A DNA stretch of 64,000 nucleotides from positions 36,960 to 100,959 of the forward strand of contig JAQNDB010000284.1 of NCBI GenBank assembly GCA_029204045.2, in the 5' to 3' direction. Source of the stretch: Tillandsia leiboldiana (taxonomy: Eukaryota; Streptophyta; Magnoliopsida; Poales; Bromeliaceae). The position numbers were made by a program, and so were the translations under genes. Below, piece by piece: positions 22,602-35,656 of this stretch (within the stretch, counting starts at the first letter, position 1; each line of letters opens with the position of its first letter). A model generated the notes under the pieces. It searched no databases, was not told the origin of the DNA, and saw nothing but the letters and a program-made list of their open reading frames with translations.

Positions 22602-25310
22602 ACGGAGCTGGTGAGGCGGGGAGCCGTGGACCGGGGCGGGCCACGTGGCGACCGTTGGTTGGCCGGTCCACGTGCGCCCAGTCCACGGAGCTGGTGAGGT
22701 GGCATCGGGATGCGTGCCTGCCAGGGGGCGCAGGCGGCACGTGGGCGCGTTGACGCTTGGTTCCTGCAAGTGGGCATGCCACGCGTCGGCTTCCGCGGTG
22801 GGCCACGCGGCACGGTGTGAGCAGTGTGTTTTGGTGTCCGCTGTTCTGCGGTGACGTGGCGTCACCAGGTTGATTCGGGCTCTGGTCGGACGGTACGGTG
22901 CAACCAGTGTTGCGGCGCCCGAAAGTTTCGGGCGTTCGAAACCGGGGACACCCCGGGGATTTTTTGAATTGTTTTCCCAGTCTATAAATAGGCCGAGAAC
23001 AACTGCCTGTAGCTCTTTCCCTGCTCTGTTTCTCTCAGTTCAACCCTCAGCAAGATTCTTCCTCTTCCATAGCTGCTTCCACGTGAGGATTCCTGGGTTT
23101 TTTCGTGGCACGCATTTTGAGGTTTTCAGTTTTACGGCGCAGCGCGACGCTCGTTCATTTGTGACCTCCTTCGTCGCGTTTCAGTGCGAGGACTCCACCA
23201 GCCTACTCCTACCTCCGTTTCCGGCGATTATTACGCCGTTGGCTTCATGACAGGTAGGGCTACGACCTTCGTGTTTTTAGCTCCCCCTCTTTCCGTGATT
23301 TTCTTGGAGTGTCCCGAGCTTTCTGTTGACCCATTTTCTTTTGCGGAGTTTTGGACAGTACCATAGTGTTTCGGTGATATCTTCGCGCTCTGGCATCGTA
23401 TGGAGGCGTGCCTGTAGTCGTTTTGCTTCTACACATTGCAAGGAACGTTCTCGAATTTTTCTGGATTTTTCTGAGTTTTCCCCGAAGGTGAAAAATCCCT
23501 TTTTCCAGAGCTAAGTGCTACAGATTTTTATACAGGATTCTTTTGAGAGGGTCACCTTGTCGGATTTTTATCTTAATGTACGAAACTCGGATTGAGACGT
23601 GCAGGTACTTGTTTCGATCGGCTCGACGCGACGAACACAGCGGTTATTTTTGCAGATTTTTCCGAGTTTATCTCACAGGTGAGATTTAGCCATCTTCGGG
23701 GCTGGTTGTATGGACAGCGGTGTTGTACACATAATTTGGTTTAATTGTGCACCGTTTGGTTTATATTTTCAGTTTTGGGCGTTTGGCGTGGAAAAGGGAT
23801 ATTGGGCAGCGAGGAGGTTTTACACCGATGGATCGCGCGTGTCCAGGTGGGTGGTTGCTATATCCCTCTTTTTCTGACATACCCACTAGGAATAGTACAG
23901 AGATCTTTTTGGAACATTATGATCGATAATTGCTATTCATATGAGCCTACCATGTGAAACATAGTATCTTGGAAACGTTATTAGTAAATTACTAAGTAGG
24001 AATTATGATTGTATTTGGAACTTACATATGCTGGCATGGACATAATATTAGTACTTAATCTTGCATGTGGTAGTTAGTGTCATGTTTGGACAATGTGAAA
24101 TATCTTGTTGGTAGGTACTACTTGAGGCTATTTTGGACATGTAAAGGTGGATGGTTTATGTGAGGGTAGTCAGTGGATTTTAGACATGTGTAAATGCTTA
24201 ATGACTTTAGCATGATGGTTATATCTATGCGGGACTATTACCTAATACACATGTGGGACTATTAGTTGTTATACTTCTTTCAATTTGCATGATGACAATT
24301 GCATGCTTGTATGGTCATCTAGATAGGCCATTTCTTATCGCTACACTATCATGTTGGAACTTGACTTAGGAGAAACCATGCTTGCTTCTTTTCTCCTTAT
24401 TCTTTAGTCAGGTGGTTCTTGTTGCTCCGGTTTGAGCAGGGGTATGGGATAGTATAGCCGGGACCTTGGGGTCGGGGACAGGTGGTATTTGATTATGGGT
24501 TGTGGGGTATTGCGGCTACCGCGGATAGTAGGCGGTTGACCGGATACAGATTATTTTACCCGATTTTGGATTGGGGGTTATTGCGGCTACCGCGGATAGT
24601 AGGCGGTTGACCGGATGTCGGATGAGGGACATGATTGTGATTGTGGGTTATTTCGGTGACCGCGGATATTGGGCGGTTGACCAGTTGTCGGTTGTTGGGC
24701 TTGATTGTTGATAGTGGGTATCGCGGCGACCGCGGATATTGGGCGGTCGACCAGATGGTTACTTATGCATCAGATTGGGGATCAGGGTTTTTAGTGGAGG
24801 GTTTTTTTCCACTTGAGTATAGTTGTGACCAGTCCTACTTTTATGATACTTGTGACAGTGATTGAGTTTTATTATCACACCGGCGCGGCTTTATATGCCC
24901 GGTGATGCTTTCCTCGTGTGGGTCGCTCCCCTCGAGTGCCACTCCAGAGCGCGCGGGGCACCAGCTAGGTGCCGGACAGGCATTGAGTTTTGCTATCACA
25001 TCGGCGCGGCTTACTTGCCCGATGATGAGGGCGGCATAGATTGGGTTTATTGGGATGGTTTTGGTAACTGATGCATACTTACGATTGTTTCAGTCTGGGA
25101 CTGTACTTAGAGGCATGGCAGGTGCATTTAGAGGCATAGTAGTGGTAGTTTCCCTTTTACAGTAGTTTTATTGCTTACCACTCTTCTTCCCCTTTTTGCC
25201 TCTGGTAGACCTAGTGGGTGCGTCAGGGCGTGAGGCTTTACCCACTAGGGGAGGCTACTGGTTTACTAGTAGTTCTCACCCCCATTCTTCTTTTCCTTAT
25301 TTTCTTCTCC
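22602..25310 (+). repeat. LTR-D2 tandem unit 2 (2709 bp)
   Basis: It begins ACGGAGCTGG directly after CTTCTCC, the same junction as units 3 and 4. TATAAATA lies at 22983-22990. It is nearly identical to units 3 and 4. Confidence 0.9.
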
Positions 25311-28020
25311 ACGGAGCTGGTGAGGCGGGGAGCCGTGGACCGGGGCGGGCCACGTGGCGACCGTTGGTTGGCCGGTCCACGTGCGCCCAGTCCACGGAGC
25401 TGGTGAGGTGGCATCGGGATGCGTGCCTGGCAGGGGGCGCAGGCGGCACGTGGGCGCGTTGACGCTTGGTTCCTGCAAGTGGGCATGCCACGCGTCGGCT
25501 TCCGCGGTGGGCCACGCGGCACGGTGTGAGCAGTGTGTTTTGGTGTCCGCTGTTCTGCGGTGACGTGGCGTCACCAGGTTGATTCGGGCTCTGGTCGGAC
25601 GGTACGGTGCAACCAGTGTTGCGGCGCCCGAAAGTTTCGGGCGTTCGAAACCGGGGACACCCCGGGGATTTTTTGAATTGTTTTCGCAGCCTATAAATAG
25701 GCCGAGAACAACTGCCTGTAGCTCTTTCCCTGCTCTGTTTCTCTCAGTTCAACCCTCAGCAAGATTCTTCCTCTTCCAGAGCTGCTTCCACGTGAGGATT
25801 CCTGGGTTTTTTCGTGGCACGCATTTCGAGGTTTTCAGTTTTACGGCGCGGCGCGACGCTCGTTCATTTGTGACCTCCTTCGTCGCGTTTCAGTGCGAGG
25901 ACTCCACCAGCCTACTCCTACCTCCGTTTCCGGCGATTATTACGCCGTTGGCTTCATGACAGGTAGGGCTACGACCTTCGTGTTTTTAGCTCCCCCTCTT
26001 TCCGTGATTTTCTTGGAGTGTCCCAAGCTTTCTGTTGACCCATTTTCTTTGGCGGAGTTTTGGACAGTACCATAGTGTTTCGGTGATATCTTCGCGCTCT
26101 GGCATCGTATGGAGGCGTGCCTGTAGTCGTTTTGCATCTACACATCGCAAGGAACGTTCTCGAATTTTTTTGGATTTTTCTGAGTTTTCCCCGAAGGTGA
26201 AAAATCCCTTTTTCCAGAGCTAAGTGCTACAGATTTTTATACAGGATTCTTTTGAGAGGGTCACCTTGTCGGATTTTTATCTTAATGTACGAAACTCGGA
26301 TTGAGACGTGCAGGTACTTGTTTCGATCGGCTCGACGCGACGAACGCAGCGGTTATTTTTCCAGATTTTTCCGAGTTTATCTCACAGGTGAGATTTAGCC
26401 ATCTTCGGGGCTGGTTGTATGGACAGTGGTGTTGTACACATAATTTGGTTTAATTGTGCACCGTTTGGTTTATATTTTCAGTTTTGGGCGTTTGGCGTGG
26501 AAAAGGGATATTGGGCAGCGAGGAGGTTTTACACCGATGGATCGCGCGTGTCCAGGTCGGTGGTTGCTATATCCCTCTTTTTCTGACATACCCACTAGGA
26601 ATAGTACAGAGATCTTTTTGGAACATTATGATCGATAATTGCTATTCATATGAGCCTACCATGTGAAACATAGTATCTTGGAAATGTTATTAGTAAATTA
26701 CTAAGTAGGAATTATGATTGTATTTGGAACTTACATATGCTAGCATGGACATAATATTAGTACTTAATCTTGCATGTGGTAGTTAGTGTCATGTTTGGAC
26801 AATGTGAAATATCTTGTTGGTAGGTACTACTTGAGGCTATTTTGGACATGTAAAGGTGGATGGTTTATGTGAGGGTAGTCAGTGGATTTTAGACATGTGT
26901 AAATGCTTAATGACTTTAGCATGATGGTTATATCTATGCGGGACTATTACCTAATACACATGTGGGACTATTAGTTGTTATACTTCTTTCAATTTGCATG
27001 ATGACAATTGCATGCTTGTATGGTCATCTAGATAGGCCATTTCTTATCGCTACACTATCATGTTGGAACTTGACTTAGGAGAAACCATGCTTGCTTCTTT
27101 TCTCCTTATTCTTTAGTCAGGTGGTTCTTGTTGCTCCGGTTTGAGCAGGGGTATGGGATAGTATAGCCGGGACCTTGGGGTCGGGGACAGGTGGTATTTG
27201 ATTATGGGTTGTGGGGTATTGCGGCTACCGCGGATAGTAGGCGGTTGACCGGATACAGATTATTTTACCCGATTTTGGATTGGGGGTTATTGCGGCTACC
27301 GCGGATAGTAGGCGGTTGACCGGATGTCGGATGAGGGACATGATTGTGATTGTGGGTTATTTCGGTGACCGCGGATATTGGGCGGTTGACCAGTTGTCGG
27401 TTGTTGGGCTTGATTGTTGATAGTGGGTATCGCGGCGACCGCGGATATTGGGCGGTCGACCAGATGGTTACTTATGCATCAGATTGGGGATCAGGGTTCT
27501 TTAGTGGAGGGTTTTTTTCCACTTGAGTATAGTTGTGACCAGTCCTGCTTTTATGATACATGTGACAGTGATTGAGTTTTATTATCACACCGGCGCGGCT
27601 TTTTATGCCCGGTGATGCTTTCCTCGTGTGGGTCGCTCCCCTCGAGTGCCACTCCAGAGCGCGCGGGGCACCAGCTAGGTGCCGGACAGGCATTGAGTTT
27701 TGTTATCACATCGGCGCGGCTTACTTGCCCGATGATGAGGGCGGCATAGATTGGGTTTATTGGGATGGTTTTGGTAACTGATGCATACTTACGATTGTTT
27801 CAGTCTGGGACTGTACTTAGAGGCATGGCAGGTGCATTTAGAGGCATAGTAGTGGTAGTTTCCCTTTTACAGTAGTTTTATTGCTTACCACTCTTCTTCC
27901 CCTTTTTGCCTCTGGTAGACCTAGTGGGTGCGTCAGGGCGTGAGGCTTTACCCACTAGGGGAGGCTACTGGTTTACTAGTAGTTCTCACCCCCATTCTTC
28001 TTTTCCTTATTTTCTTCTCC
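25311..28020 (+). repeat. LTR-D2 tandem unit 3 (2710 bp)
   Basis: It has the same junctions as unit 2. TATAAATA lies at 25692-25699. It shares with unit 4 the TTCGCAGCCTATAAATAG variant (TTCCCAGTCTATAAATAG in unit 2), so units 3 and 4 split last. Confidence 0.9.
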
Positions 28021-29932
28021 ACGGAGCTGGTGAGGCGGGGAGCCGTGGACCGGGGCGGGCCACGTGGCGACCGTTGGTTGGCCGGTCCACGTGCGCCCAG
28101 TCCACGGAGCTGGTGAGGTGGCATCGGGATGCGTGCCTGGCAGGGGGCGCAGGCGGCACGTGGGCGCGTTGACGCTTGGTTCCTGCAAGTGGGCATGCCA
28201 CGCGTCGGCTTCCGCGGTGGGCCACGCGGCACGGTGTGAGCAGTGTGTTTTGGTGTCCGCTGTTCTGCGGTGACATGGCGTCACCAGGTTGATTCGGGCT
28301 CTGGTCGGACGGTACGGTGCAACCAGTGTTGCGGCGCCCGAAAGTTTCGGGCGTTCGAAACCGGGGACACCCCGGGGATTTTTTGAATTGTTTTCGCAGC
28401 CTATAAATAGGCCGAGAACAACTGCCTGTAGCTCTTTCCCTGCTCTGTTTCTCTCAGTTCAACCCTCAGCAAGATTCTTCCTCTTCCAGAGCTGCTTCCA
28501 CGTGAGGATTCCTGGGTTTTTTCGTGGCACGCATTTCGAGGTTTTCAGTTTTACGGCGCGGCGCGACGCTCGTTCATTTGTGACCTCCTTCGTCGCGTTT
28601 CAGTGCGAGGACTCCACCAGCCTACTCCTACCTCCGTTTCCGGCGATTATTACGCCGTTGGCTTCATGACATGTAGGGCTACGACCTTCGTGTTTTTAGC
28701 TCCCCCTCTTTTCGTGATTTTCTTGGAGTGTCCCGAGCTTTCTGTTGACCCATTTTCTTTGGCGGAGTTTTGGACAGTACCATAGTGTTTCGGTGATATC
28801 TTCGCGCTCTGGCATCGTATGGAGGCGTGCCTGTAGTCGTTTTGCATCTACACATCGCAAGGAACGTTCTCGAATTTTTCTGGATTTTTCTGAGTTTTCC
28901 CCGAAGGTGAAAAATCCCTTTTTCCAGAGCTAAGTGCTACAGATTTTTATACAGGATTCTTTTGAGAGGGTCACCTTGTCGGATTTTTATCTTAATGTAC
29001 GAAACTCGGATTGAGACGTGCAGGTACTTGTTTCGATCGGCTCGACGCGACGAACGCAGCGGTTATTTTTCCAGATTTTTCCGAGTTTATCTCACAAGTG
29101 AGATTTAGCCATCTTCGGGGCTGGTTGTATGGACAGCGGTGTTGTACACATAATTTGGTTTAATTGTGCACCGTTTGGTTTATATTTTCAGTTTTGGGCG
29201 TTTGGCGTGGAAAAGGGATATTGGGCAGCGAGGAGGTTTTACACCGATGGATCGCGCGTGTCCAGGTGGGTGGTTGCTATATCCCTCTTTTTCTGACATA
29301 CCCACTAGGAATAGTACAGAGATCTTTTTGGAACATTATGATCGATAATTGCTATTCATATGAGCCTACCATGTGAAACATAGTATCTTGGAAATGTTAT
29401 TAGTAAATTACTAAGTAGGAATTATGATTGTATTTGGAACTTACATATGCTAGCATGGACATAATATTAGTACTTAATCTTGCATGTGGTAGTTAGTGTC
29501 ATGTTTGGACAATGTGAAATATCTTGTTGGTAGGTACTACTTGAGGCTATTTTGGACATGTAAAGGTGGATGGTTTATGTGAGGGTAGTCAGTGGATTTT
29601 AGACATGTGTAAATGCTTAATGACTTTAGCATGATGGTTATATCTATGCGGGACTATTACCTAATACACATGTGGGACTATTAGCTGTTATACTTCTTTC
29701 AATTTGCATGATGACAATTGCATGCTTGTATGGTCATCTAGATAGGCCATTTCTTATCGCTACACTATCATGTTGGAACTTGACTTAGGAGAAACCATGC
29801 TTGCTTCTTTTCTCCTTATTCTTTAGTCAGGTGGTTCTTGTTGCTCCGGTTTGAGCAGGGGTATGGGATAGTATAGCCGGGACCTTGGGGTCGGGGACAG
29901 GTGGTATTTGATTATGGGTTGTGGGGTATTGC
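28021..29932 (+). repeat. LTR-D2 tandem unit 4, left part
   Basis: It has the same start as units 2 and 3 and TATAAATA at 28402-28409. Cop3 interrupts it inside the minisatellite after GGTATTGC. The right part is 41129-41926. Together they make 2710 bp. Confidence 0.9.
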
Positions 29933-30159
29933 TGTTACGGAATTTGAGTTGGCGTAGTTTCGTGAAAGTTTCAAGTCCTGAAGATTGAAGGTGAAGAAAG
30001 TTGGATCATTTAACTCAATCTCAAGAAAGAAGAATTCAAAAGGATCAGGTATGTTTAACTAAAGAATTTGTGTGATCCGAATACTTCTTGTAGTGTAGAA
30101 ACACTTGGAAGAATCTTTCATTGCATAAAAATCAAAAACTGGACTTGGGACATGTTCAG

Positions 30160-30446
30160 GATCCGGATCAGGCTGTTCGATCCGGATCCCGAAGGTGGTT
30201 CGTTCATACATCGTCGCAATCCGGATCGTAGTCTCTTGATCCGGATCCCGAACGTTGAGTTTACCATCTACCTTGAACGATCCGGATCTTGCTTCGCAAT
30301 CCGGATCCCGAACGTTGATGTTTGGTGAACTGTATGAACGATCCGGATCGTAGTCACATGATCCGGATCCCGAACCTTCGTTTTTCTGGAATTGGCTGTT
30401 TCGTTATGACGATCCGGATCTCAGTTATCACGATCCGGATCGCCGT
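30160..30446 (+). repeat. GATCCGGATC palindrome array in the Cop3 5' LTR
   Basis: Ten copies, two with AATCCGGATC, lie upstream of the TATA box. Every second copy is extended to GATCCGGATCCCGAACGTT or similar. Palindrome arrays upstream of the TATA box are a known Sirevirus feature; this 10-mer appears family-specific. Confidence 0.88.
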
Positions 30447-30506
30447 CCGTAAAATTCCAGAAATGGCAGGTTTTTGATTCTTATCTCCTTCCTAGGGTTT
30501 CTAACC

Positions 30507-30514
30507 TATAAATA
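30507..30514 (+). promoter_or_regulatory. TATA box of the Cop3 5' LTR
   Basis: TATAAATA in AACCTATAAATAGACCC, about 60 bp after the last palindrome, is kept in Cop1 (reverse), Cop2 and the 3' LTR. It would drive the full-length element RNA. Confidence 0.7.
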
Positions 30515-30792
30515 GACCCTATGTCTTTCTTTCTAGGGTCAATCCACATAGCCGTCATTTTCATATATCATCTTATACGGCTATAGATCCACATATAGAG
30601 AAGAAAGGAAATCATTAGAGAATACTCTATGTTTCTTCATCTATATTGATTAGTTTGATTCTAGGTTTTCATACTCACATCTTGAGTTGAATCAAACTAA
30701 TGAATACTTAGATGGTATTTCCGATCTATCTTTGATCTAAGTATTCGGCGGATCATCACCACCCAAAAAACAACGATTACCCCAAAATCGGC

Positions 30793-30966
30793 GCGTGGAT
30801 TCGCGTGTCCTTGTGGATTCAAGGTTCATTCGCTCTCGTGGATTCGGAGCGAGGCACGTTCGTGGATTCGAAGGGTGCTATTGGGTGAAGACCGTGGATT
30901 CGGTCGGACGTCGTGGATTCGACGTTGGACGCCGTGGATTCGGCGTTGGGCGCAGATCGTGGATTC
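30793..30966 (+). repeat. GTGGATTC short interspersed repeats in the Cop3 LTR
   Basis: Eight copies of GTGGATTC, mostly CGTGGATTCG, occur about every 20-30 bp. Many are flanked by arms that mirror each other, for example CGTCGTGGATTCGACG, so each can fold into a small hairpin. The same array is in Cop1, Cop2 and Cop4. Confidence 0.85.
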
Positions 30967-31271
30967 GAGAAGCGTCTGGAGCGAGCGGAGAAGATCCTCT
31001 AGGAGCGTATGGAAAAGGTTGAGTCGTAAGTGTGTACGGTAAATCACCTTGTACGTGTTTTAATTCTAGTGGATTTCTGCCGTGTTATCGGTCCCGTGGT
31101 TTTTTACTCCGGTGATGGAGTTTTCCACGTAAAAATCTTGCGAGTTATTTTCATTTCCGCATTGGGTTTTTTATCGCAACGATTTTTGAGTGTTTATACG
31201 TTTACACCTATTCACCCCCCTCTAGGTGTTTCTTCCCCTATTTAGATCCGTATTATATACGACCCAACAAG

Positions 31272-31282
31272 TGGTATCAGAG
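31272..31282 (+). other. Cop3 primer-binding site
   Basis: TGGTATCAGAG starts two bases after the 5' LTR end. It is complementary to initiator tRNA-Met. Confidence 0.88.
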
Positions 31283-31302
31283 AGGGAATAGGGTTGTGAA
31301 CA

Positions 31303-33324
31303 ATGGTTGAAGGTGGAAACATCAATCGACCCCCTTTCTTTGATGGAACAAATTATGCGTACTGGAAAGTACGGATGAAAGCCTTTTTATCTTCCATCGA
31401 CGAAAGGGTGTGGCATTCAATTGAATCAGGATGGACTAATCCAACTGAACTTATCTCTGATGTTCACACCTTAAAACCTAGGTCGAAATGGACCAAGGAA
31501 GAGTTTGAGTTATCTTCTTACAATGGCAAGGGAATTAATGCTATTTTTAATGCCTTATCTCAAACTGAATTCTCTCGCGTCTCGGCATGTGAGACTGCGA
31601 AAGAAATCTGGGATGTTCTCCAGGTTACACATGAGGGAACTAACCTCGTGAAGATTCAGAAACTGCAGATGCTTACGAGCAAGTTTGACTCTATTTTGAT
31701 GGCAGAAAATGAATCTTTCACGGACTACTATACACGATTGCAAGACATCGTAAACTCATGTGCTAATCTGGGAGAGAAGATTCCAGAATTTAAGATTGTA
31801 AGAAAAATCTTAAGAACTCTTCCTGAACGATTTCGCCCAAAGGTTACTGCCATTGAAACTATTAAACACCCGGACGAAATACGTGTAGAAGAATTAGTTG
31901 GTTCATTACAAACTTATGAAATGACTTTTAATACTAACAATTCTTCTGGAAAAGCATCCACTTCTAAGTCTTCAGGTTATGCGTTGAAAACAACTAAGGA
32001 AGAAGACGCGGATACATCCTCCTCGGACGATGACGAGAACCTTTCTATGGAGGAATTTGAGAAGCAGCTCGCTCTCTTGACAAGGAATTTTCGCCGCAAC
32101 TTTCGAAGGGGTAATTCAAGCAAATCTCCATCCTTCAGAAAGTGGAACAAAGGCAAGGGTACTCCAAGTCACAAGTCAAGAAAGCAGGAGAACTTCTCAA
32201 AGGATAAGAAAAGTTCAGAATGACAACTGCAATGCTTCAAATGTCGAGGCTACGGCCACATTGCAACGGAGTGTCCTAACAAGTATCCGGCAAAGAAGAA
32301 GGCGATGCAAGTCGTCACTTGGGATGACAACTCAACGTCAAATGAGTCGTCTTCAAGTGATGAAGAAAAGAGCTCCACGGCATTCCACGCGTCCACATCT
32401 TCACCATTCATGTGCTTTATGGCAAGTACGTCTGAATCATTGTCCAACTCCACTGTTGAAAAGAATGCAATGGACAATGAATCGGATGATTCGGAAGGTG
32501 AAGAGTTTGCTCTAGCCTATCACAGATCTTTACAGGATTTAAAGAAACCGGCTAAGCAAAACAAGGGGTTGAGAGGGAGATTGCAGGATCTCGAAGAAGA
32601 AGTAAAAAGGGTAACTTCTCTCTCGACCGATCTTGAAGTGGAAAGGGATAGTTTGATAAAAGCAAATGTTTCCCTTCAAGAGTCCAATGAGCAGCTCGAG
32701 AAGAACTATATAGATATGGTGAACAAAGCAAACTACTTCTTGAAGCTCTATGGCGAGGGCCGACAGGAAAGACGGGAAATGACAGAGACCATTCTCCAAC
32801 TCAATGATGACTTACAGCAATTCTCTTTAGGAAGGAGTAAGTTGGATAAACTCCTTGGTCTTGGTCAAACAAATCGGTTCGGCCTCGGGTACACTCAAAC
32901 TGGAAACAGTCCAAGTTCGAGTGGGACAGTCTTTGTGCCTCAGTCGGTATCTCCTCCTCCGACATCGGAATTCAAGACAAACAACGACAACAAACCTACC
33001 TCATCCTCTTCGGAATCGTCAAGCTCAAAGGTATGTTTTCGTTGTAATTTTGCAGGGCACATCGAAAGAAATTGCGAGATTGGAGCTCAAAGAACAAATC
33101 AACCACATCTTGCAATTGCTACCAATAAGCTCACTTCCCGGAATTCAAGGAAGGATTTTTCAAAAGGAAAGAACATTGGTAGCACCTCAAACAAGACGAT
33201 GACAAAAGAAAAAGATCAATCATACAAGACGTCGTCTTCAAGGAGAATCTCTCAACCTTTACCAACATACTCCAAAACTCAAAAGGTTTGGGTATGCAAA
33301 GGTGAAACCCCTCCTTGTCCTTAA
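31303..33324 (+). pseudogene. gag: Cop3 gag with an in-frame TGA
   Basis: Gag forms the particle shell and binds element RNA. The ATG at 31303 gives the copia-type Gag start (INRPPFFDGTNYAYWKVRM) and the UBN2-like capsid region over about residues 10-240. After residue 306 a TGA (32221-32223) interrupts the frame, followed at once by CAACTG. The same frame then stays open to 33324. The part after the stop begins with a zinc knuckle CFKCRGYGHIATEC (32233-32274). An acidic Ser-rich stretch and a long likely coiled coil (about 32540-32850) follow. A second zinc knuckle, CFRCNFAGHIERNC, lies at 33034-33075. Whether the TGA is a lesion or a leaky stop cannot be decided here. Downstream the frame runs out as pol sequence begins in another frame. 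Confidence 0.85.
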
Positions 33325-35656
33325 TCGTTCTACGATTAAATCTTGTATAGTTTGTGTAGACTATTTTCTTTTCTTCTTTTTCTTTTGGCCAACTCGTCAA
33401 CCATCCTTGCAAGGTAAATTGTATATTTTTTTCTTATTGGTTGATGTTTTCTCTCGGTTTTCTTGGGTAGCATTTTTGAGAGAGAAAGCTGATACGTTTG
33501 ACTCTTTTCATGAGATTTGCCATCGTATTATGATTGAAAAGAATGAAAAGATCATTCGTGTTAGAAGTGATAGGGGTGGAGAATTCATAAATTCAAAATT
33601 CATTGACTTTTGTACTTCAAATGGCATTAAACATGAATTCTCGGCACCCTATACACCTCAGCAGAATGGTGTTGTTGAGAGCAAAAACAGGGTTGTTCAA
33701 GAGATGGCGCGTGTGATGCTTCATAGCCGGAAATTACCGCTACATTTTTGGGCTGAAGCTGTGAACACCGCTGTCTATGTCATTAACAGAGTGTATTTGC
33801 GCCCAGGAACCTTGAATACACCATATAAGCTGTGGTTTAGTAGAAAACCGGATATCAAGTACTTTCGTATCTTCGGGAGTCGATGTTACATCTTACGTGA
33901 CCGTGAAAATCTTGGAAAGTTCGACTCTCGAAGTGAAGAAGGGATCTTTTTGGGTTATTCTACGAATAGCAGAGCATATCGAGTATTTAACATTGAATCT
34001 AAGACGATCGTAGAATCTATAAATGTTAAAGTAGATGAAGCTTCTCATTTTGAATCTGAAAAATCTACCCTCGATATCTCTCTAGATGATGATTCTCCTG
34101 CTAGTGCATCTTCTCATAATAATACTTCCAATATTAATGATGCATCTAATGGTTCTTCTAGTTTATCTGATGTGCAGGAATCATCTCGTGTACCTCCGAG
34201 TACTCCGTTTCAACAAACGCTACGAATCTCCAAGGATCATCCGGAATCGAACATCATTGGAGATCCACAAGAAGGAGTTAGAACTCGAAGGCAGTTGGTT
34301 TGCGGATTTGCTTGCTACGTATCTTTAATCGAACCAAAGACAATAGATGAAGCTCTTCAGGATGACTACTGGATTAAAGCAATGCAGGAAGAGCTCCATC
34401 AATTTGAGCGAAACAAAGTCTGGGAATTAACGAAGCCTCCAAAGCAACATAATGTGATAGGTACCAAATGGATCTTCAAGAACAAGAAAGATGAAGATGG
34501 TACTATCATCAGGAACAAGGCACGACTAGTTGCTCAAGGCTACTCTCAAGTAGAAGGTATAGACTTTGACGAAACTTTCACCCCTGTAGCTAGACTCGAG
34601 TCCATTCGTATATTGTTTGCTATTGCTTGTCATTTTAAAATCAAATTATTTCAAATGGACGTCAAGAGCGCATTTCTAAATGGGTTTTTAAATGAGGAAG
34701 TTTATGTAGCTCAACCGAAAGGTTTTGTAGATCATAAACAACCTAACCATGTTTTTCGTTTGAAAAAGGCTCTTTACGGTCTGAAACAAGCACCGCGAGC
34801 ATGGTACGAAAGGTTAACAAAGCACCTTTTGGAGAAGGGCTATACTCGAGGGGGAGCTGACAGGACTCTCTTTGTGAAGCATTATCAAAATAATTTCATT
34901 GTAGCACAAATCTATGTCGATGACATTGTATTTGGTGCAACAAAAGATAATGATGCTTCTAAATTCGCGGAGACCATGGAAAGCGAATTTGAGATGTCCA
35001 TGATGGGCGAACTGTCTTATTTTCTTGGATTGCAAATTAAACAAAATGATGAAGGTATTCACTTGAGTCAATCCAAGTATGCACTGGAGTTGGTCAAAAA
35101 GTTTGATCTAGAAAATTGTAAAGATTTTCCAACTCCAATGGGAACTAGCCACAAGGGACTTGGAAGTGAATCACATAGTGAGAATGTAGACGAGAAACTG
35201 TATAGAAGTATGATTGGAAGTCTACTTTACCTCACGGCTAGTCGCCCGGATATATCCTTTAGTGTTGGGATTTGCGCGAGATATCAATCAGCACCAAAGG
35301 AGGTTCACCTGAAAGCGGTGAAACGGATCATCCGGTACATCAAAGGATCAATTAATTTCGGAATTTGGTATCCTATGGGAACAAGTCTGGACATTGTTGG
35401 ATACTCAGATGCCGATTGGGCAGGATCAGTGGATGATCGGAAAAGCACGAGTGGTGCATGCTTCTATCTTGGCCATTGCCTTGTTGCATGGCACAGTAAA
35501 AAGCAGAATTGCATAGCACTCTCGACTGCCGAAGCGGAATACATTTCAGCTGGAAGTTGCTCAACTCAACTCATTTGGATGAAAAGCGTATTGAGTGACT
35601 TCCGCATTTCAGCATCTTCGGTAACAATTCTTTGTGACAACACAATGTGCAATTAA
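33302..35656 (+). pseudogene. pol: Cop3 pol: integrase core, reverse transcriptase, RNase H; protease missing
   Basis: The frame is open for 784 codons, but homology to copia pol starts only near residue 38 (about 33413). The protease and the integrase zinc-binding region (HHCC, gag_pre-integrs) are absent, which indicates a deletion near 33320-33412. The integrase catalytic residues D48, D90 and E126 are present with 35 residues between the last two. The reverse transcriptase follows, with YVDD at residues 537-540, then RNase H (DADWAG, STAEAEYIS). The frame breaks near 35644, where one T is extra relative to Cop2 (ACACAATGTGC against ACACAAGTGC), ending at 35656. The RNase H tail continues in another frame to 35861. 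Reverse transcription by this copy alone is unlikely. Confidence 0.88.

Larger units (their letters stand above)
29933..31269 (+). repeat. Cop3 5' LTR, 1337 bp
   Basis: In order it has ten GATCCGGATC-type palindromes (about 30160-30446), TATAAATA (30507-30514) and an inverted block around ATTAGTTTGATTC / GAATCAAACTAAT (30647-30703). Eight GTGGATTC repeats follow (about 30793-30966), then a pyrimidine-rich end. The 71-86 codon frames inside are by-products of the repeats. Confidence 0.93.

Noticed and set aside
22098..29376. Repeated 60-126 codon frames recurring every 2.7 kb
   Set aside because: They recur only because the DNA unit is duplicated. They span the TATA box and leader of an LTR and show no coding pattern.
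30068..31022. 75- and 86-codon frames found in every copia LTR
   Set aside because: They are translations of the GATCCGGATC and GTGGATTC arrays and lie partly upstream of the TATA box.
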